Shown: positions 46,290 to 55,910, numbered from the stretch's first letter. The stretch is DNA of 64,000 nt from Paenibacillus sp. ACRRX (GCF_022346885.1 NZ_JAKRNK010000003.1:62001-126000); one strand, 5' to 3'. Notes: generated by a model not told the origin, from the letters alone. A program made the numbers and translations.

Positions 46290-49200
46290 TTACATGAAAT
46301 CAATTTTCTGCATCAGACGTTTAATCATAACGCTTGCTTGAGCACGCGTAGCCTGACTGCGCGGTCCGAATGTATCATTCGTCATCCCTTGAATGATACC
46401 GACCTCCAGCATCTTAGCTGCAGCGTCCTGTGAGCTTGTGCTAATTTGCTTGCGATCTTTAAACTTGGACATCCATTGACTTGCCGACTGCGACAATTTC
46501 ACGGAGTTCCCTGTATGCGTCATTGCACGGTTCATCATGAGTGCCATCTGCTCGCGTGTAATCGGACTGCCTGGTTTAAACGTCCCATCTGTATTACCCG
46601 TTATGATACCAGCCTTTACAGCCGCCCCGATATAAGGTGCGGAAGTGGACGTGCCCGAAACGTCACGGAAACGTTTTGCCGCTTCGAGATTGCCATCCAA
46701 GCCAATCCCCTTCGCGATGAACACAGCAAATTCTTCACGTGTAATCGCTTTGTTCGGCTCAAACTTGCCGCTTTGACGAGCCGTCGCTACAAATCGACCT
46801 GCCAGTGCGTTAATATCTGCCGCTGCCCAGTGTCCGCCTACATCCGAAAATGTACGAGTACTGCGCGCGATTGCTATTGCACCATTCGCATTTAGAATGC
46901 TGTTCGTAACGTTTACGCCGCTTTCAGATTTCACTTTTGTAGGAACGTATGCTAAACCTGCTCCTGTACCCACATCAACACGTACAGCTGAGATCTGAGT
47001 TGCAGTTACAGCAGACGTCAATCGATTGCTTACATTTGTTTTAGCAACAACGGGAGCAGCCTTAGCTGACGGATAACTCGTAAATGCAGATAAGTTAAAT
47101 TGATAAGGTTCAGTTATAGCCGCACCAGATTCATTGCGAATCGCAGTAGCTAAATAGGTTGACTGCTGGCTTGGCTGCTGCTCGATTTGGAACAATAACG
47201 TTGCATTACTAGCTGTCCCGTTTAACTGGCGCCCAATCTCTGAATAAGGAATATTTTGCAGCGCAATTGTGTACAGCCAGTTACCATAACGTACGCCAAT
47301 CTCGAGATCTTTGTCCGTCCTCGACATATCCTCAAGTGCCTTCACGGGAATCGCAACAATTGCTGCCTTCTCACTCTCAGCCAGATCCAAGGCTACCACT
47401 TGTCGGCCGTTACGGGTCGCATATTCCATAACGCCTTTCCACTGAGCGTCATTTACGTTGTAGCGGTTCACGTATTGACCACTTTGTGTACGGTCAGTTG
47501 TCTTCGCTGCTGCCGCTGTATTTACCAAGAGCATGTCTTTTAAGAATAAGTTCCATGATGCCTCCTGCGTATACTGCGGTATCGCACCTGTACCACCATT
47601 GTTATTATTGCCCCCTGAGGTCGTATTCGTCGCCGTCAGGTTGGTGAAGCTGCGAACCTTGCTGCCGTTCAAGTCCATTAACCCGTTGGAATATGGCGCT
47701 GAATACGTGACTACAACCGTTTCGCTTGATGCAGCCGCAGACGATAAAGTCAAGGTAACAATCGAATTGTTCACTTGTACCGAACGAAGCGTTCGAATCT
47801 GATTGCCTACCCGAACAGAGAAATAGCTCGCAGCAGGAACCGCTTGATTATCCAACTGCTTATTAAATGTCAGTGTGATGAGATCATTTGTAATCGTCGC
47901 TTTATCCACTTGTGGATAGCTAGAATCAGTCACGTTGCCTACTGTCAGCAAGCTGAATGGCGCTGCTTGATTTCCAGAAAGATCAGTTATTCTTGGCACA
48001 CCTGGTACATAAGACAAGGTTACTGTGTCATTTTTAGAAGATACGGCTGATGCTAAGGTTAGAACAACTTGGTTGTTACGAACCTCAACTTTATTTACAT
48101 AACGCGCTTTATCATTAACGAGTACAGAATAATGACTTTTCATTGGAATTGCATCTGGATTAATACCTTCATTGTAATTCAATACTAGCCTAGTTCCTTC
48201 TACTTGAGTAGAAACCAGAACGGGGGGCTTGGTATCAAGTCCATTTCGAACATATATTGGGCCAAAGCCTGCAAGACTACCATCATAACGATCTTTAATA
48301 GGGTACTGTCCGGGCTGATACTGCAACGTGACTACCTGACCATCTGTTATCGGTTCACTCATGGTAAGAGATATCAATGTGCTGTACCCTACAACACTAA
48401 CCGCTTGACGCTTATTCCCATCTATCATAATCGTAAATTGAGAAATACCACGGGTATCAAAATCCTTTAATGACTCATTAAATGTTAATTGAATAATATT
48501 GCCGTATGCGTTCGAATTAGTAACTTTAGACATCGAGTTCTCGACTTTATTAGTTACTTCCCGGTTAGAGAAACTCGCAGCGCGATTTCCATTAATATCT
48601 TTAAGAGGCACTTGTCCTTGCGTATACGACAATCGAACTTCCTGTCCAACCGCTATTCCGCTCTGTAAATATACTTGAACCTTTTTGCCCCCTACAAACA
48701 CGCCAACTAAAGGTCGTTCCTCGCCATTAATAGTTAGCTTATAGTTCGTAGCAAGCGGAGTACTGGAGCTATCCAAATCTTTATTATAGGACAATTCCAC
48801 CACATCTGACTTCAGCATAACAACTGACTCCAATGTAGGAGGTACTGTATCAGGAACTAATGTCGAGAAGCTCCAAGCATTAGTGATTCCTGGATAATCG
48901 TTCCCTGCTAGATCCTTGACTGCCCCTTTACCAACATCAACCGTATACGTAGATCCACCTACCAATGCCGATCTCGGCTTAATACGCACAACTCGTTTAT
49001 TGTTGGGGTCAACTACCACATCTGCTGTTGTACCATAACCATTACGTTTAAGTGTAATGCTGCCACTACCAACCTGTACTTCTTTATTCATTGTCATCGT
49101 GATTTCAGTGGCCAGTGGTACATTCTTAGAAGTATCTGTAGGATAAACATATGCAATTGCTGGCACACCCGTATCCTTTGTTACACGGAAGTTCCACTGA

Positions 49201-50642
49201 CTTGTAGCAATGCCGTTAAACGAATTACCGTAGATATCACGGAAAGCTCCGGCATCTACTTTGACACTATAATTCTGATTATCTTGAAGATCAGCTGATA
49301 GATTAATCTGAATTGTATCAGATCCACCACCTGTAACATTCGTTGAACTCGCTCCGAACGTCATGACAGGATTGCTCCCGTTGTAGATCGTAATGTTGCC
49401 AACGCCAGGATAAACGGGCTTGTTGAATGTTACTTTAAGCGTTGGACGCACTGCTACACCTGTAGCGTTATTAGCTGGTAATAAAGATGTAAAGGTCACC
49501 GGTGCTTGGTTCTGACCAGCCTCTGTCGTAAACTGCCAGATGCTTGACGTCTGAATGCCTGCAAACGCAGTGTTGTCTGAGTCCATAAATGCACCTGCAT
49601 CGATCAGCACATAATATTCCGTATTTGCATCTAGACCCGCGACATTAATCTTCGCTGTTCTACCACTAACGGCTACGTCGTTAACACTAATCGTTTTTGC
49701 AACATTATCTTTTAATCTCTTAATATAAACGTTACCTTGATTCTTAAATATATCTTCGTTAAACTCTAGACTTAATGTAGGATTAACGGACACCCCACCA
49801 GCTAAACGCTGAGGAACGTAAGAGACTACTGTTGGGGGTGTATTATTAGCGGATACCGTCTTAAACTTCCACTGCCCTTTTGCTATCTCATTAGAGCCTT
49901 TACCCCCTGCATCCACAAATGCACCACCAGGTAAAACTACTTGAATACCCGTCTGGTTAGGTAATGAGAATGGACCGTTTAACGTAATCGTATTTGTGCC
50001 AGATCCCGTAACTCGTGAATCTGTTACTGGTACAGACACTATTGGAGCTCCATATTCCGTCTCAATCGTAATGCTGCCTTGGTTGGCAAACACAGGCTTG
50101 TTAAACGTAAGCGTTATTGGAGTTGTTGTAGGTACTCCTACTGCATTGTTGAGCGGACTACTCCCTGTTAATGCTAACGGATTCGTATCCACATCCGCAG
50201 CTGTCTTAAATCGCCATTGAGCACCACTTTGAATACCCACATATGCCCCTGTTACTCCATTAAAAGCATCTGCAGATACCAATATGTAATAGTTAGTATT
50301 CGCTTGAAGTCCATTTACATTAAACTGCACCAGACTTTGGGTAATGCTAGTTTGGGCAGCTGGAATCGCCACAACCTGCGCATTATTTGAAGCTTGATGT
50401 ATCGTAATCATCCCTGCTCCAGCAGTTACATTTTCTGAGAAGTTAATAGAGAATGAGGAACTGCGCTGTACACCTTCCGTTCCGGAAGTAGGTGAGAATG
50501 AGACTGCATTAGGGCCTGTTGCCAAAATACTGACTTCTTTCGCACTACCGGCAGGTTTAGCCGAAACCGCATATGCAAGCGTTCCTTGCAAAATAAGCAT
50601 CACAGCTAACATAACCGATATATATCTTTTCATTTGCTTCAT
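46290..50642 (-). CDS. Giant SLH-domain surface protein with Ig-like and SwmB-like repeats
   Basis: A 1450-aa exported protein. Signal peptide about 1-32. The first half holds about five Big_5/SbsA-type Ig-like repeats of 105-115 residues, each with an NNAVGVPTTTPITLTFNKPV-like start. The middle holds four SwmB-like repeats of about 95 residues (with LTFNKQLDNQAVPAASYFSV, ending in VTLSYVPG-like strands). The C-terminus has three SLH domains (about 1275-1450; FSDVGGHWA, FRDVSGTSTSAPY, ITREE/ITREQ/ATRAQ) that bind the pyruvylated secondary wall polymer. The ATG giving MKQMKRYISV follows GGAGGGG. It is probably a surface filament or adhesin; no enzyme domain is visible. Confidence 0.88.
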   Translation of the reverse strand: MKQMKRYISVMLAVMLILQGTLAYAVSAKPAGSAKEVSILATGPNAVSFSPTSGTEGVQRSSSFSINFSENVTAGAGMITIHQASNNAQVVAIPAAQTSITQSLVQFNVNGLQANTNYYILVSADAFNGVTGAYVGIQSGAQWRFKTAADVDTNPLALTGSSPLNNAVGVPTTTPITLTFNKPVFANQGSITIETEYGAPIVSVPVTDSRVTGSGTNTITLNGPFSLPNQTGIQVVLPGGAFVDAGGKGSNEIAKGQWKFKTVSANNTPPTVVSYVPQRLAGGVSVNPTLSLEFNEDIFKNQGNVYIKRLKDNVAKTISVNDVAVSGRTAKINVAGLDANTEYYVLIDAGAFMDSDNTAFAGIQTSSIWQFTTEAGQNQAPVTFTSLLPANNATGVAVRPTLKVTFNKPVYPGVGNITIYNGSNPVMTFGASSTNVTGGGSDTIQINLSADLQDNQNYSVKVDAGAFRDIYGNSFNGIATSQWNFRVTKDTGVPAIAYVYPTDTSKNVPLATEITMTMNKEVQVGSGSITLKRNGYGTTADVVVDPNNKRVVRIKPRSALVGGSTYTVDVGKGAVKDLAGNDYPGITNAWSFSTLVPDTVPPTLESVVMLKSDVVELSYNKDLDSSSTPLATNYKLTINGEERPLVGVFVGGKKVQVYLQSGIAVGQEVRLSYTQGQVPLKDINGNRAASFSNREVTNKVENSMSKVTNSNAYGNIIQLTFNESLKDFDTRGISQFTIMIDGNKRQAVSVVGYSTLISLTMSEPITDGQVVTLQYQPGQYPIKDRYDGSLAGFGPIYVRNGLDTKPPVLVSTQVEGTRLVLNYNEGINPDAIPMKSHYSVLVNDKARYVNKVEVRNNQVVLTLASAVSSKNDTVTLSYVPGVPRITDLSGNQAAPFSLLTVGNVTDSSYPQVDKATITNDLITLTFNKQLDNQAVPAASYFSVRVGNQIRTLRSVQVNNSIVTLTLSSAAASSETVVVTYSAPYSNGLMDLNGSKVRSFTNLTATNTTSGGNNNNGGTGAIPQYTQEASWNLFLKDMLLVNTAAAAKTTDRTQSGQYVNRYNVNDAQWKGVMEYATRNGRQVVALDLAESEKAAIVAIPVKALEDMSRTDKDLEIGVRYGNWLYTIALQNIPYSEIGRQLNGTASNATLLFQIEQQPSQQSTYLATAIRNESGAAITEPYQFNLSAFTSYPSAKAAPVVAKTNVSNRLTSAVTATQISAVRVDVGTGAGLAYVPTKVKSESGVNVTNSILNANGAIAIARSTRTFSDVGGHWAAADINALAGRFVATARQSGKFEPNKAITREEFAVFIAKGIGLDGNLEAAKRFRDVSGTSTSAPYIGAAVKAGIITGNTDGTFKPGSPITREQMALMMNRAMTHTGNSVKLSQSASQWMSKFKDRKQISTSSQDAAAKMLEVGIIQGMTNDTFGPRSQATRAQASVMIKRLMQKIDFM

Positions 50643-50721
50643 TTGATTTTTCCCCTCCGACAAATAAAGACACTCGTACTTCTATTTTCGGTAATATCTG
50701 TGCAAATGTTTAGAGTTACGC

Positions 50722-50756
50722 AAAAAAACCTCCGTTTCCATTCAGGAGCGGAGGTT
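50722..50756 (-). terminator. Terminator after metK
   Basis: AACCTCCG (50727-50734) with CGGAGGTT (50749-50756), with a T run on the minus strand. Confidence 0.88.
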
Positions 50757-50776
50757 CTATGTTATTATTGCGGTTA

Positions 50777-51979
50777 TTACAATCCAGCACCTGAACGAAG
50801 CACTTCCGCTTTATCAACACGTTCCCAAGGTAGGTCAATATCTGTACGGCCAAAGTGTCCATAAGCTGCTGTCTGTTTGTATATTGGGCGACGAAGATCC
50901 AGCATCTTGATGATTCCAGCTGGACGCAGGTCGAAGTTCTGTTCGATCAGCTCTTCTAGCTTCTCTTCAGCTACTTTACCTGTTCCATACGTGTCCACGT
51001 TTACAGATACCGGACGTGCAACACCAATTGCATAAGCTAATTGGATCTCACATTTGTCAGCCAATCCAGCTGCAACGATATTCTTCGCTACGTAACGAGC
51101 CGCGTAAGCAGCTGAACGGTCTACCTTCGTTGGATCTTTACCGGAAAATGCGCCGCCGCCATGACGTGCATAGCCGCCATACGTATCTACGATGATTTTA
51201 CGGCCTGTAAGCCCAGCATCACCTTGCGGTCCGCCGATTACAAAACGACCAGTTGGATTGATGAAATACTTCGTATTCTCGTCCAACCATTCAGCAGGTA
51301 CAACCGGTTTAATTACGTGTTCTTGGATATCATTCTGAATCTGAGTCAGAGTAGCATCTTCAGCATGCTGTGTGGATACAACGATCGTATCTACACGCAC
51401 AGGCTTGCCTTCGTTATATTCAATCGTCACTTGTGTCTTGCCATCGGGACGAAGATAGTTCAAGGTTCCGTTCTTACGAACTTCTGCCAAACGGCGGGAA
51501 ATACGGTGAGAAAGAGCAATTGGCAACGGCATTAATTCAGGCGTCTCGTTGGATGCAAATCCAAACATCAACCCTTGGTCACCAGCTCCGATGTTTTCCT
51601 TCTCATTCTTAACGTCTTCTTCCGTACGTGTCTCAATACCTTCATTAACACCTTGAGCAATGTCAGGAGACTGCTCGTTTAACGATGTCAACACTGCACA
51701 TGTGTTATAGTCGAATCCATATTTCGCACGCGTATACCCGATATCTTTAATCGTGTTACGAACGATGGATGGAATATCAACATAGTCGGCTGAGGTGCTA
51801 ATTTCACCGATAACAAGCACAAGACCTGTAGCAACGGAAACTTCGCACGCAACCCGAGCATTCGGGTCATTTGCCAGAAAGGCGTCCAATACCGCATCTG
51901 AAATCTGGTCACAGATCTTATCTGGATGTCCTTCAGTAACGGATTCGGAAGTGAACAAGTGGCGTCCTTTAATAGACAT
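50777..51979 (-). CDS. metK: S-adenosylmethionine synthetase
   Basis: A 400-aa enzyme making SAM from methionine and ATP. Conserved motifs are intact: [27 protein letters not shown] and [16 protein letters not shown]. The start is the ATG giving [13 protein letters not shown], the usual family N-terminus; earlier in-frame codons are leader sequence. SAM is the methyl donor that FliB would need, but metK is a general housekeeping gene. A consensus promoter and two hairpins lie upstream. Confidence 0.97.
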   Translation of the reverse strand: MSIKGRHLFTSESVTEGHPDKICDQISDAVLDAFLANDPNARVACEVSVATGLVLVIGEISTSADYVDIPSIVRNTIKDIGYTRAKYGFDYNTCAVLTSLNEQSPDIAQGVNEGIETRTEEDVKNEKENIGAGDQGLMFGFASNETPELMPLPIALSHRISRRLAEVRKNGTLNYLRPDGKTQVTIEYNEGKPVRVDTIVVSTQHAEDATLTQIQNDIQEHVIKPVVPAEWLDENTKYFINPTGRFVIGGPQGDAGLTGRKIIVDTYGGYARHGGGAFSGKDPTKVDRSAAYAARYVAKNIVAAGLADKCEIQLAYAIGVARPVSVNVDTYGTGKVAEEKLEELIEQNFDLRPAGIIKMLDLRRPIYKQTAAYGHFGRTDIDLPWERVDKAEVLRSGAGL

Positions 51980-52010
51980 TGGACTCAACCCCCCATACAA
52001 ATAATGTGAG

Positions 52011-52119
52011 CTTTCCATAATGGAAAGTCTAGACAAAAAACGAACCTTTCCCATTTTGGAAAAGGTTGTTATACCAGCCTTCGAGAAAACATATTACGTT
52101 ATTTGTCGGTGCATGTCAA
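52011..52119 (-). promoter_or_regulatory. metK promoter and attenuator-like leader
   Basis: Minus strand: -35 TTGACA (52119-52114), 17-base spacer, -10 TAATAT (52096-52091). About 25 bases after the likely start is a terminator-type hairpin, AACCTTTTCC/GGGAAAGGTT (52067-52043), followed by six Ts (52040-52035). A second hairpin, CTTTCC/GGAAAG (52027-52011), follows. A terminator inside a leader suggests attenuation. I did not find S-box (SAM-I) hallmark sequence, and the leader is too short for one. Confidence 0.7.
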
Positions 52120-52160
52120 TAATAGAAATGAAAATAGTTTTTCCTAATATTTCTTTACAA

Positions 52161-52445
52161 TTAAATAAGAGAGTGGACGGATTGTTCGGCTTGTGAGATT
52201 AACCGTTTTGTGATCTCTCCACCAATTGAACCAGCATCTCTTGAAGAAAGGTGCCCCCAATTTTCACGCCCACCTGTGCTATATGATGTTTGCGATAACT
52301 CTCCAAATTCCGTTCATAATTTCGTATCACTGTAACCCGATGAAGCACTCTTATACATAACTGGCAATCCTAATTCTGCTGCGATTTCATACTTCATTTG
52401 ATACAAAGCTGCTTTGCTTGCAGGAACTAATTTATTTCTGGACAT
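52161..52445 (-). pseudogene. Alpha/beta-type small acid-soluble spore protein gene, interrupted by TGA
   Basis: The frame starts at the ATG 52445 (MSRNKLVPASKAALYQMKYE) with a GAGGAGG ribosome site, and reads in one frame to TAA at 52163-52161, giving 94 codons with a single TGA at 52316-52314. After the stop the same frame continues into WGHLSSRDAGSIGGEITKRL, the conserved second half of this spore DNA-binding family. So only one base stands between an intact gene and this form; TGG (Trp) to TGA is the simplest change. The residue region 40-65 is longer than in most family members. A 43-aa truncated product would lack the second DNA-binding half. It could also be a sequencing error. Confidence 0.8.
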
Positions 52446-52618
52446 AATACTTCCTCCTCGATCACTACAATTATAATTGATTGTTCTGTTAACATCCAAG
52501 CACAGGCGCTACTGCTTAACGTTGCCCCGTGCTTGAGCATACCCAGCACATTTAATGAAGTAATCTTAGTATGTACTTGAGTGTCACGAGCACTCGAAGG
52601 AAATAATGAGATGGTTGT

Positions 52619-52655
52619 AAAAAAGAAGAAGCGGCCATATGGCCGCCCTCTTCTT
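52619..52655 (-). terminator. Terminator after the 168-aa gene
   Basis: A long stem: AAGAAG (52623-52628) and GCGGCCAT (52631-52638) with ATGGCCGC (52639-52646) and CTTCTT (52650-52655); six Ts follow on the minus strand. Confidence 0.88.
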
Positions 52656-52733
52656 GAACAAATAAATTATGTTAGGAATAAATCTAACCGAATCATCTCA
52701 TCATAATGACATGTCCGTGTTACGAGATGACTC

Positions 52734-52758
52734 CCGTTAAAGAGTTACTCTTTAACGG
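52734..52758 (-). repeat. Perfect 11-bp inverted repeat around the stop codon
   Basis: CCGTTAAAGAG (52734-52744) and CTCTTTAACGG (52748-52758) are perfect complements around a TTA loop. On the minus strand the loop is the TAA stop codon of the 168-aa gene. There is no T tract. Confidence 0.85.
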
Positions 52759-53251
52759 TTTGAACTTCATAACCGCCGCGAACTGTAACTACTACGCTGT
52801 TCTTAGGTGTATCCTTAGCAACAATACCACGTCCATCACGTGGAAACATAAGCAAGTGATTGCTTGGCGCGTCCATACCTTTTGTGAGATCTTTACCATC
52901 CGTTAGATCTGATACACCACTTGCATCTGAGCTGAAGATTTCTGCCTTGCCAGCACGGATCACAAACTCTGCACCGGCTTTAGCTATCAACTGCTGCCCT
53001 GGCTTGATTGTGACAATCTTCAGTTCATTGCTCGAAGAACTGCCATTGTCCGGGTTGCTCCCTGTGCCGGTACCATTCCCACCGTTAAGCTTGGCAATCT
53101 GTTCATCAACATAGCTTTTGGTCACCAAAGGATCTTGGGAATCGCCTGGTTCCGCTTTAAGTGAGCTTAAATTGCTGCCTAGTATAATTATGACACTAAG
53201 GCAGCTGATAATCGTCGCCACTAAGATTATCTTTTTATTTAGTTTCCTCAT
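52745..53251 (-). CDS. Secreted or membrane-anchored protein of unknown function
   Basis: A 168-aa protein with an N-terminal signal anchor (about 7-27). A Gly/Ser/Asn-rich spacer (about 58-73) separates a short helical part (KSYVDEQIAKLN) from a beta-rich C-terminal domain (about 75-168) with VTIKPGQQLIAKAGAEFVIR and LMFPRDGRGI. I do not recognise the family. It lies 25 bases after the 833-aa secreted protein gene and likely shares its transcript. The ATG has GGAGAG-type sequence upstream. It may form a pair with its neighbour at the cell surface. Confidence 0.75.
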   Translation of the reverse strand: MRKLNKKIILVATIISCLSVIIILGSNLSSLKAEPGDSQDPLVTKSYVDEQIAKLNGGNGTGTGSNPDNGSSSSNELKIVTIKPGQQLIAKAGAEFVIRAGKAEIFSSDASGVSDLTDGKDLTKGMDAPSNHLLMFPRDGRGIVAKDTPKNSVVVTVRGGYEVQTVKE

Positions 53252-53275
53252 GGAATGCTCCTCTCCATTAGAATA

Positions 53276-55777
53276 CTATGACCCAAAATTTTCAACCTTA
53301 TGGCTTAATAACAATTTACGCGCTTCGTTGAATTCTTCATAAACACGCAATGTAAATCCACTATATGCGACACCCTTCATTGCATAATCATCAATAGCAA
53401 ACGATTCCTTTATTTTATCTCCATTTGACAATTTATCATTTCCATCACCAAGCTTGTATTTCTTTTCAAATTTTTTGCCGTTGTATTCAATTTCAAATAA
53501 TAAGTTCCGTTCTGCCAATACTTCTGCAAATGGATTGTTTACGGACAAATTATATTCAAAGTTTAATAATACTTGATCCGTGTTATTAGTCTGCGCATTT
53601 ATTTTATTAATATTAAAGGAGTATGGGCGCAATTCAAGCACATCGAAAAGTGAATTTACTTTTGTCTTGTCATCAGTCAAACCAAGTACCGCAGCATTTA
53701 CGTAACTATCCGGCTTCTCAGTGCCAGCGATATACTTTCCTTTTATAATACCTTGTCCAACAATCAGCTTCAAATCCGCGGCTCTATATTTCTTAGGTAC
53801 ATCTGCAGAAACCGAAATCAGATTCACACCATCCGGACCAAGTTCTTTATCAGACAAAGCTATTTTAGCAGGTATAGCTACATCTGAGCCATCTGTAAAA
53901 TAGGCATGAACATTTGGCAACTTTGCATATCTGTCTCCAATATTACGATACGATAGTAGTGCCTGAACTACGTTTTTATTCTTGCCTTCATACGTGTTAG
54001 TTTCTAGAACGTTTAGTTCTGCCTTGACACTAGGTTGTTGTAAAGTATATTTTGCAGTAGAACCTGGTGTGAAGGTTGGTAAGGTTGCTTTATCAGCCGC
54101 TATCATAAAGTTACCAATTGTATTGGTAGGCTTCTCATTAATGACTTCAGAAAGCTGTATTCTAGCACTATCAAATTTCGAATCGCTAGCTACCTTCGAT
54201 GTTGCTATTAGCTTAGCTGTTTCACCTGGCTTTAATCCTATTGCTTCATCTACCTTAAGTAAATGAATATCTTTTGAGTCAATCTTAACTCCATTAAGCC
54301 ATGCAGTTGCAGCTATGTCAGGCATTGGCTGGGTGTTACTACCGATATTTTTAACTGTGATAACAGCGTTTATTGTATCTTGAGAATCCCATGGCAATCT
54401 TTCAAAGTTCTCTACTTGAACTTCATATGCCCCTTGCTTGTTTACATAGGTCGTTTTTGATCCTGTTGTAACTTCTGAAGAATCAGGCACTTGGTATTGA
54501 GCTAGTAAGTAATCGTTACTCTTATTCTCATCAGCAATCTTTTTGACAACAAGTTTCAAATTAGAGATTTTGATATCTGCTGGAATAGAAGTTGTCATAG
54601 TTGCTTCTTGACTAATGCCAGGAAGAAGATCTCCTGTGAGTTCAACTGTCTCAAGAGGGTATGAGACACGTTGCTCAGTCATTAGTTCATATTTATATTT
54701 AGGCGCTTTAACACCTTTCTTGCCTACATTCTTTAACTGGTATGTCAAAGTTACATTATGATATTCCTTGTTAGAGTCTACCATCGTGTTCGTTATTTTT
54801 GACTCTATTTCTTGTTTATCAACCAATAGATTGTATGTTTTATTTAAACCGGTTACTGTATGTTTTAATTCTCTGATCATTAACCCGAACGTAGCGATAG
54901 GAAGCTGTTGCTTGGCTTCAGTACCTACCTCCTCTGCAATAAACATTTGATAATTGGATTTCTTTATATTCAATGGCAGCTTTGCGTAAAAGTTAACCTT
55001 TATCTTTTCACCTGGCAGAACCGATATTTGTGGTCTATCTGCTTCAAGTGCATAATAACTATTTGTCGTTGTTCGTAAATAGAACTTATGATTATTCAAA
55101 TTAACTGCACTCGCGCTAGAATTTTTAAAATACATCGACACCATTGCTTCAGTAGAGTTACCTACATTAACTAATTGAAGAGCAGATGCAGTTGTGATAA
55201 TTGAATTGTCGCTTTGTTTGATTTCGCGGTCTTTTCCAATTGGCGTCACAGTGGAGTAATTATTTGGAATACGTATTGAGCCAAGTTTTCTTTCGAATCC
55301 TGGCATCGAAAAATCCCACTTAATTACATTGAGTGATAGATTAAATAAATTCAGCTTAGGATTTACTTTAGAATATATTTTGAATGTCTTATTGGTGTTT
55401 GCTCCAATAATATTATCCTTCTTATCCGTTAATCCCAGCAACTGAACTGAATATTTCTCACCACTGTTAGAGGTAATAGAAAACCAATAATCCATCAAAT
55501 TCATAGATTTAGAATTATTATTATGTACAGTCACTGTGAAGTAAGCGTACTTGTCACCCTCAACATGATAAAATTGAAGATCATTCACTTCAATGTAACT
55601 CTTACCATTTAAGGTGACTTTATTTAACGTTGTCGGTTTGTACGCATTATTAACAACTTTGGTAGCTGCACCATTACTAGATGCGGCCTCTGCTATTCCA
55701 GTATACACAGGTGCGAGCATTGCAGATATCATCGCTGCAGAGAGCAAACCTGCAACTATTTCCTTACGCTTAGTCAA
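53276..55777 (-). CDS. Large secreted protein of unknown function with repeated beta domains
   Basis: An 833-aa exported protein. Signal peptide about 1-32 (ending GIAEAA). The rest is beta-rich and made of roughly four or five 140-180-residue blocks with alternating short strands of the type YFTVTVHNNNSKSMNLMDYW, MVSMYFKNSSASAVNLNNHK and AVITVKNIGSNTQ, like Ig-fold or DUF4352-style modules. I see no SLH domain, enzyme motif, sorting signal or membrane tail. The start is TTG with AAGGAGTG upstream. It follows the S-layer gene terminator and precedes the 168-aa gene. It could be an S-layer-associated or adhesive protein. Confidence 0.8.
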   Translation of the reverse strand: MTKRKEIVAGLLSAAMISAMLAPVYTGIAEAASSNGAATKVVNNAYKPTTLNKVTLNGKSYIEVNDLQFYHVEGDKYAYFTVTVHNNNSKSMNLMDYWFSITSNSGEKYSVQLLGLTDKKDNIIGANTNKTFKIYSKVNPKLNLFNLSLNVIKWDFSMPGFERKLGSIRIPNNYSTVTPIGKDREIKQSDNSIITTASALQLVNVGNSTEAMVSMYFKNSSASAVNLNNHKFYLRTTTNSYYALEADRPQISVLPGEKIKVNFYAKLPLNIKKSNYQMFIAEEVGTEAKQQLPIATFGLMIRELKHTVTGLNKTYNLLVDKQEIESKITNTMVDSNKEYHNVTLTYQLKNVGKKGVKAPKYKYELMTEQRVSYPLETVELTGDLLPGISQEATMTTSIPADIKISNLKLVVKKIADENKSNDYLLAQYQVPDSSEVTTGSKTTYVNKQGAYEVQVENFERLPWDSQDTINAVITVKNIGSNTQPMPDIAATAWLNGVKIDSKDIHLLKVDEAIGLKPGETAKLIATSKVASDSKFDSARIQLSEVINEKPTNTIGNFMIAADKATLPTFTPGSTAKYTLQQPSVKAELNVLETNTYEGKNKNVVQALLSYRNIGDRYAKLPNVHAYFTDGSDVAIPAKIALSDKELGPDGVNLISVSADVPKKYRAADLKLIVGQGIIKGKYIAGTEKPDSYVNAAVLGLTDDKTKVNSLFDVLELRPYSFNINKINAQTNNTDQVLLNFEYNLSVNNPFAEVLAERNLLFEIEYNGKKFEKKYKLGDGNDKLSNGDKIKESFAIDDYAMKGVAYSGFTLRVYEEFNEARKLLLSHKVENFGS

Positions 55778-55870
55778 GAAATCTCACTCCTTTTAAAACA
55801 AAGTTATATTACTACTTTACACGCTAGGGCTAGCAAATAAAAGTTAAATTAATTTCATACTTCGATATAC

Positions 55871-55910
55871 AAAAAGGTGTGCAGGCGCATTTGCGCTTGC
55901 ACACCTTTTT
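55871..55910 (-). terminator. Very strong terminator of the S-layer gene
   Basis: A perfect 13-bp stem, AAAAAGGTGTGCA (55871-55883) with TGCACACCTTTTT (55898-55910), with an inner GCGCA/TGCGC hairpin. It ends in A and T runs on both strands and so could work in either direction. Confidence 0.93.

Noticed and set aside
52011-52119. SAM-I (S-box) riboswitch before metK
   Set aside because: The leader is too short and I could not find the conserved core; kept only as an attenuator-like leader.
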